Source of the DNA: Anammoximicrobium sp964645045
GTDB lineage: Bacteria; Planctomycetota; Planctomycetia; Pirellulales; Pirellulaceae
Reading direction: 5' to 3'
Assembly: GCA_964645045.1 (NCBI GenBank)
Contig: CAZXYZ010000058.1
Coordinates: 1-64,000, forward strand
DNA: 64,000 bases
Shown: positions 31,943 through 40,955 of the stretch, one piece after another
Layout: every line of letters starts with the position of its first letter
Position numbering within the stretch: the stretch's first letter is position 1
The notes under the pieces: generated by a model
Database searches by the model: none
Told to the model about the DNA's origin: nothing
Seen by the model: only the letters and a program-made list of their open reading frames with translations
Made by a program: the position numbers and the translations under genes

Positions 31943-34924
31943 ATGAATTTCACGATCCGGTGCAGCTGTGGCAAACGCATGGACGTTCCGGCGGGACAAG
32001 CCGGAAGGCAGTTCCGCTGCGCATGCGGCCGGACGATCGAGGTGCCGCCATTGACCGAATTGCAGAAGGCGCAGGCCGCTGGCGAGGTCTGCCCTGCGGA
32101 GGAGTGCCAGGAACACTTTCCGCCCATGGCGAGTGCGGATGACGAGATGCCTCGCGAGTTCTTTATGATCTTGGCGCCGGATCACGTGATCGCTCAGCGG
32201 GTACACCAAGAGGCATTCGTACACTTCGTCGCGGCATTTGACCGCACGGTCAAGTCCTTTGCCCACAAGACGGAGACCCAGCCGGGCGTGGACTTGCAAA
32301 TCGGTTATGCCATGTTTCCCGGAGGGCAGCGTCTGATCGAACTCCAGATCCGGCCCGAGGTCCTGCCTTCCCACATCGTGGCCGAGTTGAAGATGGAACT
32401 GGAAACGCTGGGCCAGCCGCCGGTCGAAGGCGGCCCCGTCAGTTTCTGCTGTCGAGCGCTGCTGTGGGGCGGCGCTACCGGCTCGCACGAGCCGTTTCAA
32501 TTCCCCTTCTCGCGGTACTTTGGCAAACGCTCCGCGTCGTTCGATCAACTGCTGACGGAGGCCGCGGGGCTGTCGTTCAGCCCGGCCGGACCGGCCCGTG
32601 GGGTGGCAACCAGCCGTGGCCTGGGCGGCTTCGTGCGTACGCTGTGGCGGCGGCTGAGAGCCTGGCTGACCGGTTCGTCGGCTCCATCGGCAGATGCCCG
32701 CCAGACTGACGCGGTGGTTTCACGCCCCGTCGTCACGGTACCAGAGTTTACGCCGCCCATGGATCGCCCGGCCGATCCGTCGCGCGGGTACACCGTCGAA
32801 GAGCTGACGGCGTTGATCGGCCAGTATCCGCACTTCGCCCCGTTGTACGGGATGCGTGCCGAGTTGTTCGAACTGCAGGAACAGTACGACCGGGCGATCG
32901 AGGATTACACCTCCAGCCTGACCCTGCGTCCGGAGCAAGCCGAGATCTATGCCCGGCGCGCGATGGCGCATTGTGCAGCCGGCAGCCAGGAGCAAGGTTT
33001 GAAGGACCTCAAAGCGGCCCTGAAATTGGACCCGGATCACGTCGCCGCACTCGTTGGCCGCGGCATGATCTATCTCCAATTGGATGCCTGGGAGCAAGCC
33101 TTGGCGGACTTCGAGGCGGCCATCGAGCGCGACCGGCGGAATCCGTCGTTACAGGTTCAGCGGGGCCGCACGCTGATCGGACGTGGCGATTATCCCCGGG
33201 CGGTGGAAGCGCTGACGCAAGCGTTGCGGCTGGACCCGCATCACGATGCCGCTTATGCCTGGCGGGCCCTGGCGCGGCGGCGCGGTTCGCCGGTGCCGTC
33301 CGACGAGACGATTCAGGCCATGCTGTCCGATTTCGACGCCGCGCTCGATATCCAGCCGGAGCATGCGGGCTATCGGCTGTATCGGGCGGAGGTCCGTTTG
33401 GGGGCCGGCGACATCCGCGGCGCGGCGGCCGACTGTGACTTCATTCTGACCCGCGAGCAGCAGTCTGGCGAAGCGCATGCCCTGCGCGGCATCGCCCGGC
33501 AGCGGCTGGGGGATTCGCCGGGCGCCATCGAGGACTGCGACTCGGCCATCGCCGGCGGCGCGGATTCGGCGGACGTCTATTTGGCACGGGCCTTTGCCCA
33601 CGAGGACTTGGGGGAAATGGAGGCGGCGCTCAGCGACTGTGAAGCGGCGCTCGAAGTCAATCCCCGGGAGGTCGTGGCCGTCAACCTGCGCGGCGCGATC
33701 CGGCTGAAACTGGGCGAGTTGGACGAAGCGGCGGAGGATTTTGAGGCGGCCATTGCGATGGAGCCGGAATGGGCCTTGCCGTTTGCCAACCGCGGCAATG
33801 TCTGCCGGGCACGCGGCGACAACCAGGGGGCGATCCACGCCTACAGCCGGGCGATCGAGCTGGAGCCCAAGCTGGTCTTTGCCTACCTGAATCGCGCCCT
33901 CGCCTGGGCGGACGAACGGGAGGACGACAAATCGTTGGAGGATTTCGCCGCCGCCTTGCAGATCGCCCCGGACATCGCCGGCGCGTACGTCGAACGCGCC
34001 TGGCTGAGAACCCGGCGGCAGGAATTCACCGAAGCCTTGGCCGATTTGAACGAAGCGGTGCGGTTGCAGCCGGACCTGGCGCCCGCGTACCTGCATCGCG
34101 GCCGGCTGCACTTGCAGCAAGGCAACTATGACGACGCACTGCGGGATTTCGACCGCGTGATCGATCTGGCTCCGGAACTGGGCGCCGCCTACAGCAGCCG
34201 CGGCAGCGTCTGGATCCAAAAAGGCGAGCACGACAAGGCGGACGCTGACTTTCAGCAAGCCATTGCCTGCGAACCGGGCATGGCCGAGGCGCTGGTCATG
34301 GAGCGGCTGCTCCTCGAGGCCGCGTACTACGGCCGTCAGGAAGAATTCGAGGAAGCCATCGGTCGGGCTACGGAAGCCATCGAACTGGACGAAGACTGCC
34401 TGCCGGCCTATGCGATCCGGGCTGGGGCGTACTGGTACTCGGAGCAATTGGTCGAAGCGATCGACGATTTCACGCAGTTGATCGAGCGGAACGACGAGGA
34501 TGATTTCTACGCCCATGCGGGGCGCGGCCAGGTGTACGCCGAGTTGGGCGAATACGACTTGGCTTTGGCCGACCTGGACCACGCCCTCGCTTTGGGCAGC
34601 CGTCAGATGGGCGGCAAGGGTCCGGCCAAGACCGGCAAGACCGGAATGGCTTACGCCTACAACGGCCGTGCCCTGGCCTTGGCCGGCGTGGGGCGGTTGG
34701 ACGAAGCCATGCGGGACTTCGACCGTTCGCAGCAGGACGCTCCCCACAACGCCTGGAGCGATTACAACCGCGGCCTGGTATTTCACCACCTGGGCCTCAC
34801 CAGCGAAGCGGTCGCCTGTTTCCGACACGCCCTCGAAAAGACCGACCCCGCGCTGCCCCCGTCCAAACGCGACCGCGCCCGCGGGTTCCTGAAGCGATTC
34901 GACAACGCGACCGCCCCGGATTGA
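31943..34924 (+). CDS. Large TPR protein with N-terminal zinc ribbon
   Basis: A 993-residue soluble protein. The start has a zinc ribbon of the pattern C-x-C...C-x-C (Cys 7, 9, 26, 28), common at the head of planctomycetal proteins. A globular segment of about 200 residues follows, then some fifteen tetratricopeptide repeats from about residue 295 to the end (AELFELQEQYDRAIEDYTSSL, RGMIYLQLDAWEQALADFEAAI, and similar). TPR arrays are protein-binding scaffolds; the partner is unknown. The ATG at 31943 is preceded by GAGGCAGG. In the ancestral layout it probably followed the AsmA-like gene directly. Confidence 0.8.
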   Translation: MNFTIRCSCGKRMDVPAGQAGRQFRCACGRTIEVPPLTELQKAQAAGEVCPAEECQEHFPPMASADDEMPREFFMILAPDHVIAQRVHQEAFVHFVAAFDRTVKSFAHKTETQPGVDLQIGYAMFPGGQRLIELQIRPEVLPSHIVAELKMELETLGQPPVEGGPVSFCCRALLWGGATGSHEPFQFPFSRYFGKRSASFDQLLTEAAGLSFSPAGPARGVATSRGLGGFVRTLWRRLRAWLTGSSAPSADARQTDAVVSRPVVTVPEFTPPMDRPADPSRGYTVEELTALIGQYPHFAPLYGMRAELFELQEQYDRAIEDYTSSLTLRPEQAEIYARRAMAHCAAGSQEQGLKDLKAALKLDPDHVAALVGRGMIYLQLDAWEQALADFEAAIERDRRNPSLQVQRGRTLIGRGDYPRAVEALTQALRLDPHHDAAYAWRALARRRGSPVPSDETIQAMLSDFDAALDIQPEHAGYRLYRAEVRLGAGDIRGAAADCDFILTREQQSGEAHALRGIARQRLGDSPGAIEDCDSAIAGGADSADVYLARAFAHEDLGEMEAALSDCEAALEVNPREVVAVNLRGAIRLKLGELDEAAEDFEAAIAMEPEWALPFANRGNVCRARGDNQGAIHAYSRAIELEPKLVFAYLNRALAWADEREDDKSLEDFAAALQIAPDIAGAYVERAWLRTRRQEFTEALADLNEAVRLQPDLAPAYLHRGRLHLQQGNYDDALRDFDRVIDLAPELGAAYSSRGSVWIQKGEHDKADADFQQAIACEPGMAEALVMERLLLEAAYYGRQEEFEEAIGRATEAIELDEDCLPAYAIRAGAYWYSEQLVEAIDDFTQLIERNDEDDFYAHAGRGQVYAELGEYDLALADLDHALALGSRQMGGKGPAKTGKTGMAYAYNGRALALAGVGRLDEAMRDFDRSQQDAPHNAWSDYNRGLVFHHLGLTSEAVACFRHALEKTDPALPPSKRDRARGFLKRFDNATAPD

Positions 34925-35069
34925 AAAGGACCCCAAGCAGTATCCCCGGTCATCGGTGCATGCGGGGATTGCCGCCAAGGTAACTCCAACGCAGGCGAGC
35001 CGCCAACGAATGGTGCAGTCTCAAGAAGAATCGGGCCTTCGACCGAAGGTGCAACGGCGGTTGAGGTTT

Positions 35070-36974
35070 TCAGGCGGCTCGGACGCTGAAGGCCGCCATT
35101 CGATCCGTATCGCGATCGGCGTCGAGCAGCGCGCGGAGCCGTCCTTGATTCCGTTCGGCCAGTTCCCGGTAGCTGCCCGTTTCGACGATCCGGCCCGAGT
35201 CCAGGACCACGATCTGGTCGGCCAAGCGGACGGTGGCGAAGCTATGAGCAATGATCAAAATGGTCATTTTGCCGTGCAGTTGTTCGATGATTTCGAGGAT
35301 GCGGTTCTGGTTCTCGGCGTCGAGGGCGTTGGTGGCTTCGTCCAAGACCAGCAAGGCGGGGCGCCGGATGAGCGCGCGAGCCAGGGCAATCCGCTGGCGT
35401 TGACCGCCGGACAGACAGACGCCACGGTCTCCGGCCAGGGTCTGTAGCCCGCGGGGCAGGGACCGCACGAAGTCGGCCGCCGCCGCCAGCGTCAGCGCGT
35501 TCCACAAATCGGCCTCTTCGGCCGCAGGATTTGCCCAGTGGAGGTTGGACTCGATCGAATCGTGCCACAGAAACGTGTCCTGGAGGACGTAGCCGGTCAG
35601 TTGCCGCCAAGCGGCCAGCCCGGCACCGGTCAGCGGCCGGCCATCGACTTCGATGTGACCCGCGTCGGGAACGAGCAAACCCGTCAGCAGATCGGCGAGC
35701 GTGCTCTTGCCCGAACCCGACGCCCCGACGACCGCGGTGATGGTCCCGGCGGGAATCGTCAGGTGGATGTCGCGCAGGATCCAGCGTCCTCCGGGTTCAT
35801 ACCGGAACCCGACGCCGGTCAACGTGAGGGCGGTCTGCAGCGTTGGCCGGACAGCGTGGCAGCCCAGGGGCTCGCAAGCCTGCTCGCACTCGGACTGCAC
35901 TTGCCGCGCCGCCGCAAACGCCGGAAGCATGTGCAGCAGTTGTTGAGAATTGGATTGCAGTTCCAGCAACCAGGGCACCAGACGCGAGAAGACCACTACC
36001 GTCACGATCAGTTCAGCCGGCGTTGCGGCGAACAAGCCGACGGACAGATACAAGGCCCCGCAGAGGAGGACCATCGCGAGGAAGGAATGGGCCGCAGCGG
36101 AGTTGGAACGTGTCCGGGCATAGTCCATGCTGGCCGCTGTCATTCCGGCAGTCCGTGCTTCGAATGCCAGGATTTGGCGTTGCTCGGCGCCGAAGCTCTT
36201 GGCCTCCTTGATCCCCGCGAGATGATCCGCGGCCAGCGTGAAGAAATCCCGGTGCAATTGCGTGGCTTGCTCCCCCGCCGTGCGGACCCGGCGATACTGG
36301 CGGCGGAACAGCACAGCCGTCATGGCCGTTCCCGCCGCGGTCAGCGCCGCCAGGGTCGGCGACACCATGACTCCGACCAGAGAAAGCGTCACCACGATCG
36401 CCGCCGCGTGGAGCCAGTGCAGCAGGAACATGGTACCGTTGCCAACGCGCCGCAGATCGGAAGTCAAGACGTGCGCGAAATCCGCACGGCGCTTGCTGAC
36501 CAGGAAACGCCAGTTGGCACGACTCACGGTCTGAAAGAACTCGTTGCGCAGCGCCTCGACAAACTCCTGTTCGATCCCGGCACAAAGCACGTCTTTCCAG
36601 CGGACCAGGAGCAGATAGACGCCGGCCAGGGCGAGATACACGCCCAGGATACTCGGCAGCGTGCGTGGCAGCCCCACGGTGTCGAACACGCCTCCGGCGA
36701 GTCGCAAGACGGCATGGTCGCCGGCGGCGCTGCCCGGCAGTTGCAGCACCTGCAGCAACGGCAGCAGCAGGAGAAATCCGCAACCGCTGAAGAGGCCCGT
36801 AGCGAGCATTGCCAGCAGCGCCAGCACGAGCCGCCGGCCCTGCTTGGCGAACAGCAGACGCAGATACTGTTTACCGGCTTGGTGGGTGGCAGTCATCCGC
36901 AGCATTCCGCTTGGCAGCCTTGCAGCTGGGGCTCCTTCTTGGGCACTCGTGCCTTCGCTCTTTGCACTCAACAT
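35070..36974 (-). CDS. ABC transporter, fused permease and ATPase (exporter type)
   Basis: A 634-residue half-transporter. About six membrane helices fill residues 45-340, followed by the nucleotide-binding domain: Walker A GASGSGKST (417-425), Q-loop QDTFLW (465-470), signature LSGGQRQR (521-528), Walker B LLVLDEA (541-547) and the switch His in IIAHSFA (577). Such homodimeric exporters move lipids, peptides or drugs out of the cytoplasm; MsbA-like lipid export is plausible but unproved. ATG 36974 gives a 26-residue lead-in; ATG 36905 or 36896 (MTATHQAGKQYLRLLF) may be the true start. Confidence 0.88.
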   Translation of the reverse strand: MLSAKSEGTSAQEGAPAARLPSGMLRMTATHQAGKQYLRLLFAKQGRRLVLALLAMLATGLFSGCGFLLLLPLLQVLQLPGSAAGDHAVLRLAGGVFDTVGLPRTLPSILGVYLALAGVYLLLVRWKDVLCAGIEQEFVEALRNEFFQTVSRANWRFLVSKRRADFAHVLTSDLRRVGNGTMFLLHWLHAAAIVVTLSLVGVMVSPTLAALTAAGTAMTAVLFRRQYRRVRTAGEQATQLHRDFFTLAADHLAGIKEAKSFGAEQRQILAFEARTAGMTAASMDYARTRSNSAAAHSFLAMVLLCGALYLSVGLFAATPAELIVTVVVFSRLVPWLLELQSNSQQLLHMLPAFAAARQVQSECEQACEPLGCHAVRPTLQTALTLTGVGFRYEPGGRWILRDIHLTIPAGTITAVVGASGSGKSTLADLLTGLLVPDAGHIEVDGRPLTGAGLAAWRQLTGYVLQDTFLWHDSIESNLHWANPAAEEADLWNALTLAAAADFVRSLPRGLQTLAGDRGVCLSGGQRQRIALARALIRRPALLVLDEATNALDAENQNRILEIIEQLHGKMTILIIAHSFATVRLADQIVVLDSGRIVETGSYRELAERNQGRLRALLDADRDTDRMAAFSVRAA

Positions 36975-37357
36975 CGACCGACGACAATTGCTGGTGGCTG
37001 CTGGTACACGAAATAGGTCCGCCGGGTCAAGGCAGCTTTCCCGTTAAGTTCGAAGGGGACCCGTGAGGACACCCCTCGTTGTCCGGCTGGCTCGTTCGCG
37101 AGCGGCCTTTGGCAGCCGCATCCCGGCTCCAGCAACCTCGGCGTAGCCGCATTCGCCAGAATGCGGGCTTTCCCCACGTTTCCGCATTCTGGCGCACGCG
37201 GCTACCTGCCAGCAACCAGGACTACGCACTTGCCGTGCTGCGGATTGACGCCGCTCGACGGGATCGCTTACGATGCGTGGCCACGTTGGACGGCCTTTCC
37301 ACATCGTGTGGGCCCGGAAGAGCCGACCTACCGCGAGCCGCTTTCCTTCAACGGTGA
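36975..37357. other. Divergent intergenic region with a palindrome
   Basis: About 380 bases between the ABC transporter start and the next plus-strand gene. The main structure is the inverted repeat at 37143-37205. No other feature is recognised; the region must hold promoters for both flanking genes. Confidence 0.4.
37143..37205. repeat. REP-like inverted repeat
   Basis: Arms 37143-37166 (GTAGCCGCATTCGCCAG...) and 37182-37205 pair at 22 of 24 positions around a 15-base loop. The shape matches dispersed palindromes elsewhere in the window but the arm sequence is a different family. Confidence 0.7.
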
Positions 37358-38050
37358 ATGCCCGTGCGACGCGCACTAAGAATTGTCCTTTGGTCCGGTC
37401 TGGCCTGTCTGCTCGTGCTCGCCACGGCGGCCTTGGTCCTGTACCGTGGCACGCAACACGTGCCCGAGTTCTACCAACAGGTCTTGACCGCGACCGTCCC
37501 GCCTGCGCAGCAATTCCAAGTGGGTGACGAATTAGAGCGGGATGTCCTGGAACTGCACAACGCTACGACCCAACCGGGCCGCTGGGAAGCCGAATTCACG
37601 GACGAGCAAATCAACGCGTGGTTGGCCACCATCTTGCCGCGGAATCACCCGCAAGCTTTGCCTGCCGAGATTCGGGATCCGCGAGTCAAGATCGCCGCCC
37701 AGTCGGCTCAACTGGCTTGGCGTCTGGAGAGCGAGCGGTTTGCGACGGTGATTTCCCTGCAGGCCGACGTGTACTTGACCGACCAGCCGAATCAAATCGC
37801 CATCCGCCTGCACGCCGTCCGCGCGGGATGGGTGCCGGTGCCGCTGACCCAGCTGTTGGAACGTGTGTCCGATGCCGCGCGCCGCGCCGGCGTGGATCTG
37901 TCCTGGAGTCAACGGGACGGCGATCCCGTGGCGTTGCTGCGCGTCCCGGCGCGTCATCCGCAGTACGAGGACCGCGAACTTGTCCTGGACTCACTCGAAT
38001 TGAGCGATGGCAAAGTGAGCGTGGCCGGACATACCGAGCGCCAAAAATGA
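37358..38050 (+). CDS. Membrane-anchored hypothetical protein
   Basis: A 230-residue protein with a single N-terminal membrane segment (ALRIVLWSGLACLLVLATAALVLY, residues 6-29) and an extracytoplasmic domain rich in beta strands (GRWEAEFTDEQINAWLATILP, FATVISLQADVYL, QIAIRLHAVRAGWVPVPL). The body recalls bacterial arginine/lipid-binding or LptC-like folds only loosely; no family is claimed. No partner is obvious. Confidence 0.6.
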   Translation: MPVRRALRIVLWSGLACLLVLATAALVLYRGTQHVPEFYQQVLTATVPPAQQFQVGDELERDVLELHNATTQPGRWEAEFTDEQINAWLATILPRNHPQALPAEIRDPRVKIAAQSAQLAWRLESERFATVISLQADVYLTDQPNQIAIRLHAVRAGWVPVPLTQLLERVSDAARRAGVDLSWSQRDGDPVALLRVPARHPQYEDRELVLDSLELSDGKVSVAGHTERQK

Positions 38051-38107
38051 CCGGCATCCTGCGCGACGGAACGTTCGTCAGCCATCCCGTGCGGCGCGAG
38101 CCCTTTT

Positions 38108-38791
38108 TCAGAATTGGAGAAGTGGTTTCTCCGCGTACTCGCCCTTTTGTCCCCGAATCGCCGTTTCCAGCTTTCCCTCGTCAAAGGCGTCGGATCCCAG
38201 CATCTTCCAGCGCATACCGCCCGAGGCGTTGGTGAGCGTGAGTTGCTGAGCCTTGGGGTCATAGCGGATCGTCATGTCGATATCGTAGATCACATGCGCC
38301 ACGTACGGAACCTGGATCTCGTCATGAAAGTGAAGGTCCACCGCCTGCCCCCGCTCCAGGGCAGCTAACGAAATCGGCGTTTTCCCTTCCGTTTCATTGG
38401 CGATCCCCACGGCGCGCACCCAAAGCGTGTCCGGATCGCTCTCATCGCGGCGGAAGCGAACGGCCTCGAATCGGATCTCGACACCCCGTTCGTTTGGCGT
38501 TCCGCGGAGGGTATTGATGCCCAAGGCCGTCGCCTTCTGAGCTTGGTCCTCGAAGATGAAGAACGTGGGAATGCCGCCTTGGCCGTCTTGCAGCACGAAG
38601 GTCACTTGCCGCTCATTTTCCGCAAACAGCGGTTTGTCCGGCTCGACCCGGGCCAAGACGGCTGTTGGAGGTGTTGTATCTACCGGGCGAGTTGCCCGCC
38701 ACACCAGGGCCGCTCCTCCTGCGTGCACGATGAATCCTGCCAGGATCAAGTACCGGCCACAGCCCCATCGCGAACCGACGGTTGTGCTCAT
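38108..38791 (-). CDS. Membrane-anchored hypothetical protein
   Basis: A 227-residue protein with a predicted N-terminal anchor (YLILAGFIVHAGGAALVW, residues 14-31) and a periplasmic domain of about 190 residues (VLARVEPDKPLFAENERQVTFVLQDG, VEIRFEAVRFRRDES, VAHVIYDIDMTIRYDPKAQQLTL). No family is recognised. It converges on the gene ending at 38050 with a 57-bp gap. Confidence 0.55.
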   Translation of the reverse strand: MSTTVGSRWGCGRYLILAGFIVHAGGAALVWRATRPVDTTPPTAVLARVEPDKPLFAENERQVTFVLQDGQGGIPTFFIFEDQAQKATALGINTLRGTPNERGVEIRFEAVRFRRDESDPDTLWVRAVGIANETEGKTPISLAALERGQAVDLHFHDEIQVPYVAHVIYDIDMTIRYDPKAQQLTLTNASGGMRWKMLGSDAFDEGKLETAIRGQKGEYAEKPLLQF

Positions 38792-38823
38792 GGTTGACTA
38801 TCCTTCGGAAACAAGCCGCATCC

Positions 38824-38988
38824 TTACTCCCACACGCTCTCGCACGTAGCATGCATCCCGACGCGGGTCGGCGGCCCGTGTGCATGTTTGTGATTGTGGG
38901 CTTCGTTGACGCCTGTGTAGAACAGATACCACAAGCCGTCCCTCTGCACCAGGGCCTGGGGCGCGTCTCCGGCAGTTCTGAGCGGCCA
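38824..38988 (-). pseudogene. Remnant of a five-bladed-propeller glycosidase-like protein
   Basis: The minus strand reads APQALVQRDGLWYLFYTG, NEAHNHKHAHGPPTRVGMHAT and CESVWE before TAA (38826-38824). The strand D-G-x-W-Y-L-F-Y-T/S-G followed by R-V-G-x-A-T/S is the repeating unit of GH43/GH32-type beta-propellers. There is no start codon; the frame is cut at the left by the stop of the BatD-like gene. It is an isolated blade, apparently a rearrangement scar. Confidence 0.5.
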
Positions 38989-40350
38989 TCATGGGCTTTT
39001 GCGGGAATTGACCTTTCGTGTGACGGAGGCAGTCGGGTTGAGCGCGGGTAGGGAGGAAACCGCACGACGTAGGTGGGTGGTTTGATCCAGTCCGTGCCGA
39101 GTTCGGGCGAAAGCCTCGGCCAGTGGTCGGCCGGACCACGGCGCGTCACCTGCTTTGCTGCCGAAGACACGTCGTGACAGGACTGTCCACTCGCGTTGCA
39201 GATCGCCGCCAAGGGCGGATTGGAGCAGGATTTCGAGGCTCGCACCCCCATCACTCGCCGACACGGCCCGTTTCCAGTCGATCAGTGCGGCATAGGCGGC
39301 GGACGCATCGCCGGACCGGCATGCAGCCAGCAACCGCCTCGCGGCTCGGGCCCCGGAATTGTTGCGTCGTGCTTGCCAAGCTGCGATGAACCTAAGCACA
39401 GGCTTGCGTCCCAACCAAGCGGCCAGACCTGTCGCCAGGAGCGTCAGGAGCAAGATCGCAGGCGTGCGCCGAGACGAGGGTTGTGCCGGAGCGGCTGGGG
39501 CTGCGATGGTCGCCACCACGTTGACCACCTCGCCCGGCAGTGTTTTGCGTTGGAGTGTACTCGACTGCGGGTCCCACCACACCAGCGAGACGTCCGGCAA
39601 TTGGAACGTTCCCGGCCGTTCGAACTGGTACTTGATCGTTTCGATTCTCTCGGCCCGCGATGCGCCTCGCTCGGTGTGGTCCTGAACGATCGCCGTTGCC
39701 GGATAGACGCGGACTCCTTCCGGCGCATCGGCCGGAACGGGTGGGAACATCATGGCGGTGGTGGCCGTGGCCCGGCGTGAAATGGTGCGTTCGATCACGT
39801 CGCCGGCGTTCACGGCATCCATTGAAGCGGGCTTCCAGCTCTGTGACACCTCCATGTCCTTCGCCGCGACGACGACGCCCAGGTTGTCAGTGCCCGGCGG
39901 CCGTTTGGACTGAAAACGCAGTTCCGCCGTCAAGCCTTCGACGGGTTCCGGAGCGGAAGTGAACGTCTTCTTGCCGGCGAAGCGGACGCTGAAGGCGGGC
40001 ACGGCGATTTCACCCACGCGTTGGGTGTACAGGGCGAACTCGTGCCTCTGCGTGAAGTACGATTCACCGTCGACCTGTTCCGTGCCGACCTGCGGGTTGC
40101 CGGACTTGACAAAGACCGTCAACGGCAACTCGGGCAAGTCGAACGCGGGCGTGCCGCTGAAGGGACCCGGGGAGTAGAGTGTCACGATCAATGGAACCGC
40201 TTCCCCGGTCCAGGCTGTGTCCTTGCCGAGTTCGGCGCGGACGACCCCGGCTGCTGCCGCTACCGAAGAACTCGCGACTAACAGCAGCACGCCAAGGCAG
40301 CATAGGACGGATTGCCAATCCATCCTACTTTCGTACGATCCGTCCTTCAT
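38989..40350 (-). CDS. BatD-like protein of the MoxR/Bat operon
   Basis: A 453-residue exported protein. After the signal peptide (VLCCLGVLLLVASSSVAAAA) comes a beta-rich extracytoplasmic part (ELGKDTAWTGEAVPLIVTLYSPG, LALYTQRVGEIAVPAFSVRFAG, YQFERPGTFQLPDVSLVWWD) typical of BatD oxygen-tolerance proteins. A membrane helix follows near residue 300 (AILLLTLLATGLAAWLG), then a cytoplasmic helical tail. ATG 40350 overlaps the BatC-like stop by four bases, but codons 10-17 (MDWQSVLC) come from a copy of the dispersed palindrome. It is last in the operon; BatD cooperates with BatA/B in metal-dependent membrane complexes. Confidence 0.75.
   Translation of the reverse strand: MKDGSYESRMDWQSVLCCLGVLLLVASSSVAAAAGVVRAELGKDTAWTGEAVPLIVTLYSPGPFSGTPAFDLPELPLTVFVKSGNPQVGTEQVDGESYFTQRHEFALYTQRVGEIAVPAFSVRFAGKKTFTSAPEPVEGLTAELRFQSKRPPGTDNLGVVVAAKDMEVSQSWKPASMDAVNAGDVIERTISRRATATTAMMFPPVPADAPEGVRVYPATAIVQDHTERGASRAERIETIKYQFERPGTFQLPDVSLVWWDPQSSTLQRKTLPGEVVNVVATIAAPAAPAQPSSRRTPAILLLTLLATGLAAWLGRKPVLRFIAAWQARRNNSGARAARRLLAACRSGDASAAYAALIDWKRAVSASDGGASLEILLQSALGGDLQREWTVLSRRVFGSKAGDAPWSGRPLAEAFARTRHGLDQTTHLRRAVSSLPALNPTASVTRKVNSRKSP
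40303..40327. repeat. Copy of the GTAGGACGGATTG palindrome in the BatD signal peptide
   Basis: TAGGACGGATTGCCAATCCATCCTA is a one-mismatch copy of the dispersed element. Read on the minus strand it encodes residues MDWQSVLC just before the hydrophobic core of the signal peptide. Confidence 0.75.
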
Positions 40351-40943
40351 TGGTCGCCTCCCACCGGTGCCTCCGTCGCGAGCTGATAGGCGAATTTGGC
40401 TTTCAAAAAGTCGGCGGGCTTGGTCTGGATGCGGCGGAGCCAGAGGGCTTGCATGTCCGCATCCGTCAGCCGTTGGGCGGCTTCCGTTTCGGTGTCCTGC
40501 CCGCCCGGGTTCTTCGATTTGTCGAAGGTGATTTCGTCCGCGCCCACCTCTTGATCGCCCATGTCGCCGCCCTTTCGCTCGACCAGTTTGGCACGAGCCA
40601 TGGCGATCCCGCGGTTGATCTGCGCATCCTCGAAGTCTGGTTTCAATTCCAGCGCCCGATCGTATCGCTCGACGGCCGGTTCGTAATTGCCCAGCATGAC
40701 CAGACAATTTCCCCGATTGAATTCCGCTTCGGGGGCCCCGGATCTCGCGAAGGACTGCTCGGCCTTCTCGAACTCGCCCGCACGATACCAGGCGACGCCT
40801 TGTCGTAGCGGATCCCGAAAGGTCTCCGCTGCAGCCTGGAATTCGCCGCGGTTCAGCAACCGCTGGGCCTGCTGGTCCGGCGTGAACCAAAGGCTCCACC
40901 AGGTGATTGCGCCGATCACGCCTAGCAGCGGTATGGATTTCAT
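40347..40943 (-). CDS. BatC-like TPR protein
   Basis: A 198-residue protein with an N-terminal membrane helix (SIPLLGVIGAITWWSLWF) and TPR units (RLLNRGEFQAAAETFRDPL, AWYRAGEFEKAEQSFARSG, FNRGNCLVMLGNYEPAVERYDRALELKPDFEDAQINRG). The C-terminal part is charged. This order (TPR gene between von Willebrand and BatD genes) is the classical Bat layout. ATG 40943 lies 12 bp downstream of the BatB-like stop and its own stop overlaps the BatD-like start. Confidence 0.75.
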   Translation of the reverse strand: MKSIPLLGVIGAITWWSLWFTPDQQAQRLLNRGEFQAAAETFRDPLRQGVAWYRAGEFEKAEQSFARSGAPEAEFNRGNCLVMLGNYEPAVERYDRALELKPDFEDAQINRGIAMARAKLVERKGGDMGDQEVGADEITFDKSKNPGGQDTETEAAQRLTDADMQALWLRRIQTKPADFLKAKFAYQLATEAPVGGDQ

Positions 40944-40955
40944 GGTGTGGGTTCC

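Noticed and set aside
34942..34969. Terminator between the TPR and ABC transporter genes
   Set aside because: The stem ATCCCCG/CGGGGAT has only seven pairs with a 14-base loop and no T-tract.
33149..34978. A 609-codon minus-strand frame opposite the TPR gene
   Set aside because: The plus strand encodes regular TPR units; the other frame only reflects their periodicity.
35538..37016. A 492-codon plus-strand frame opposite the ABC transporter
   Set aside because: The minus strand has Walker A, signature and Walker B motifs; the plus frame has none.
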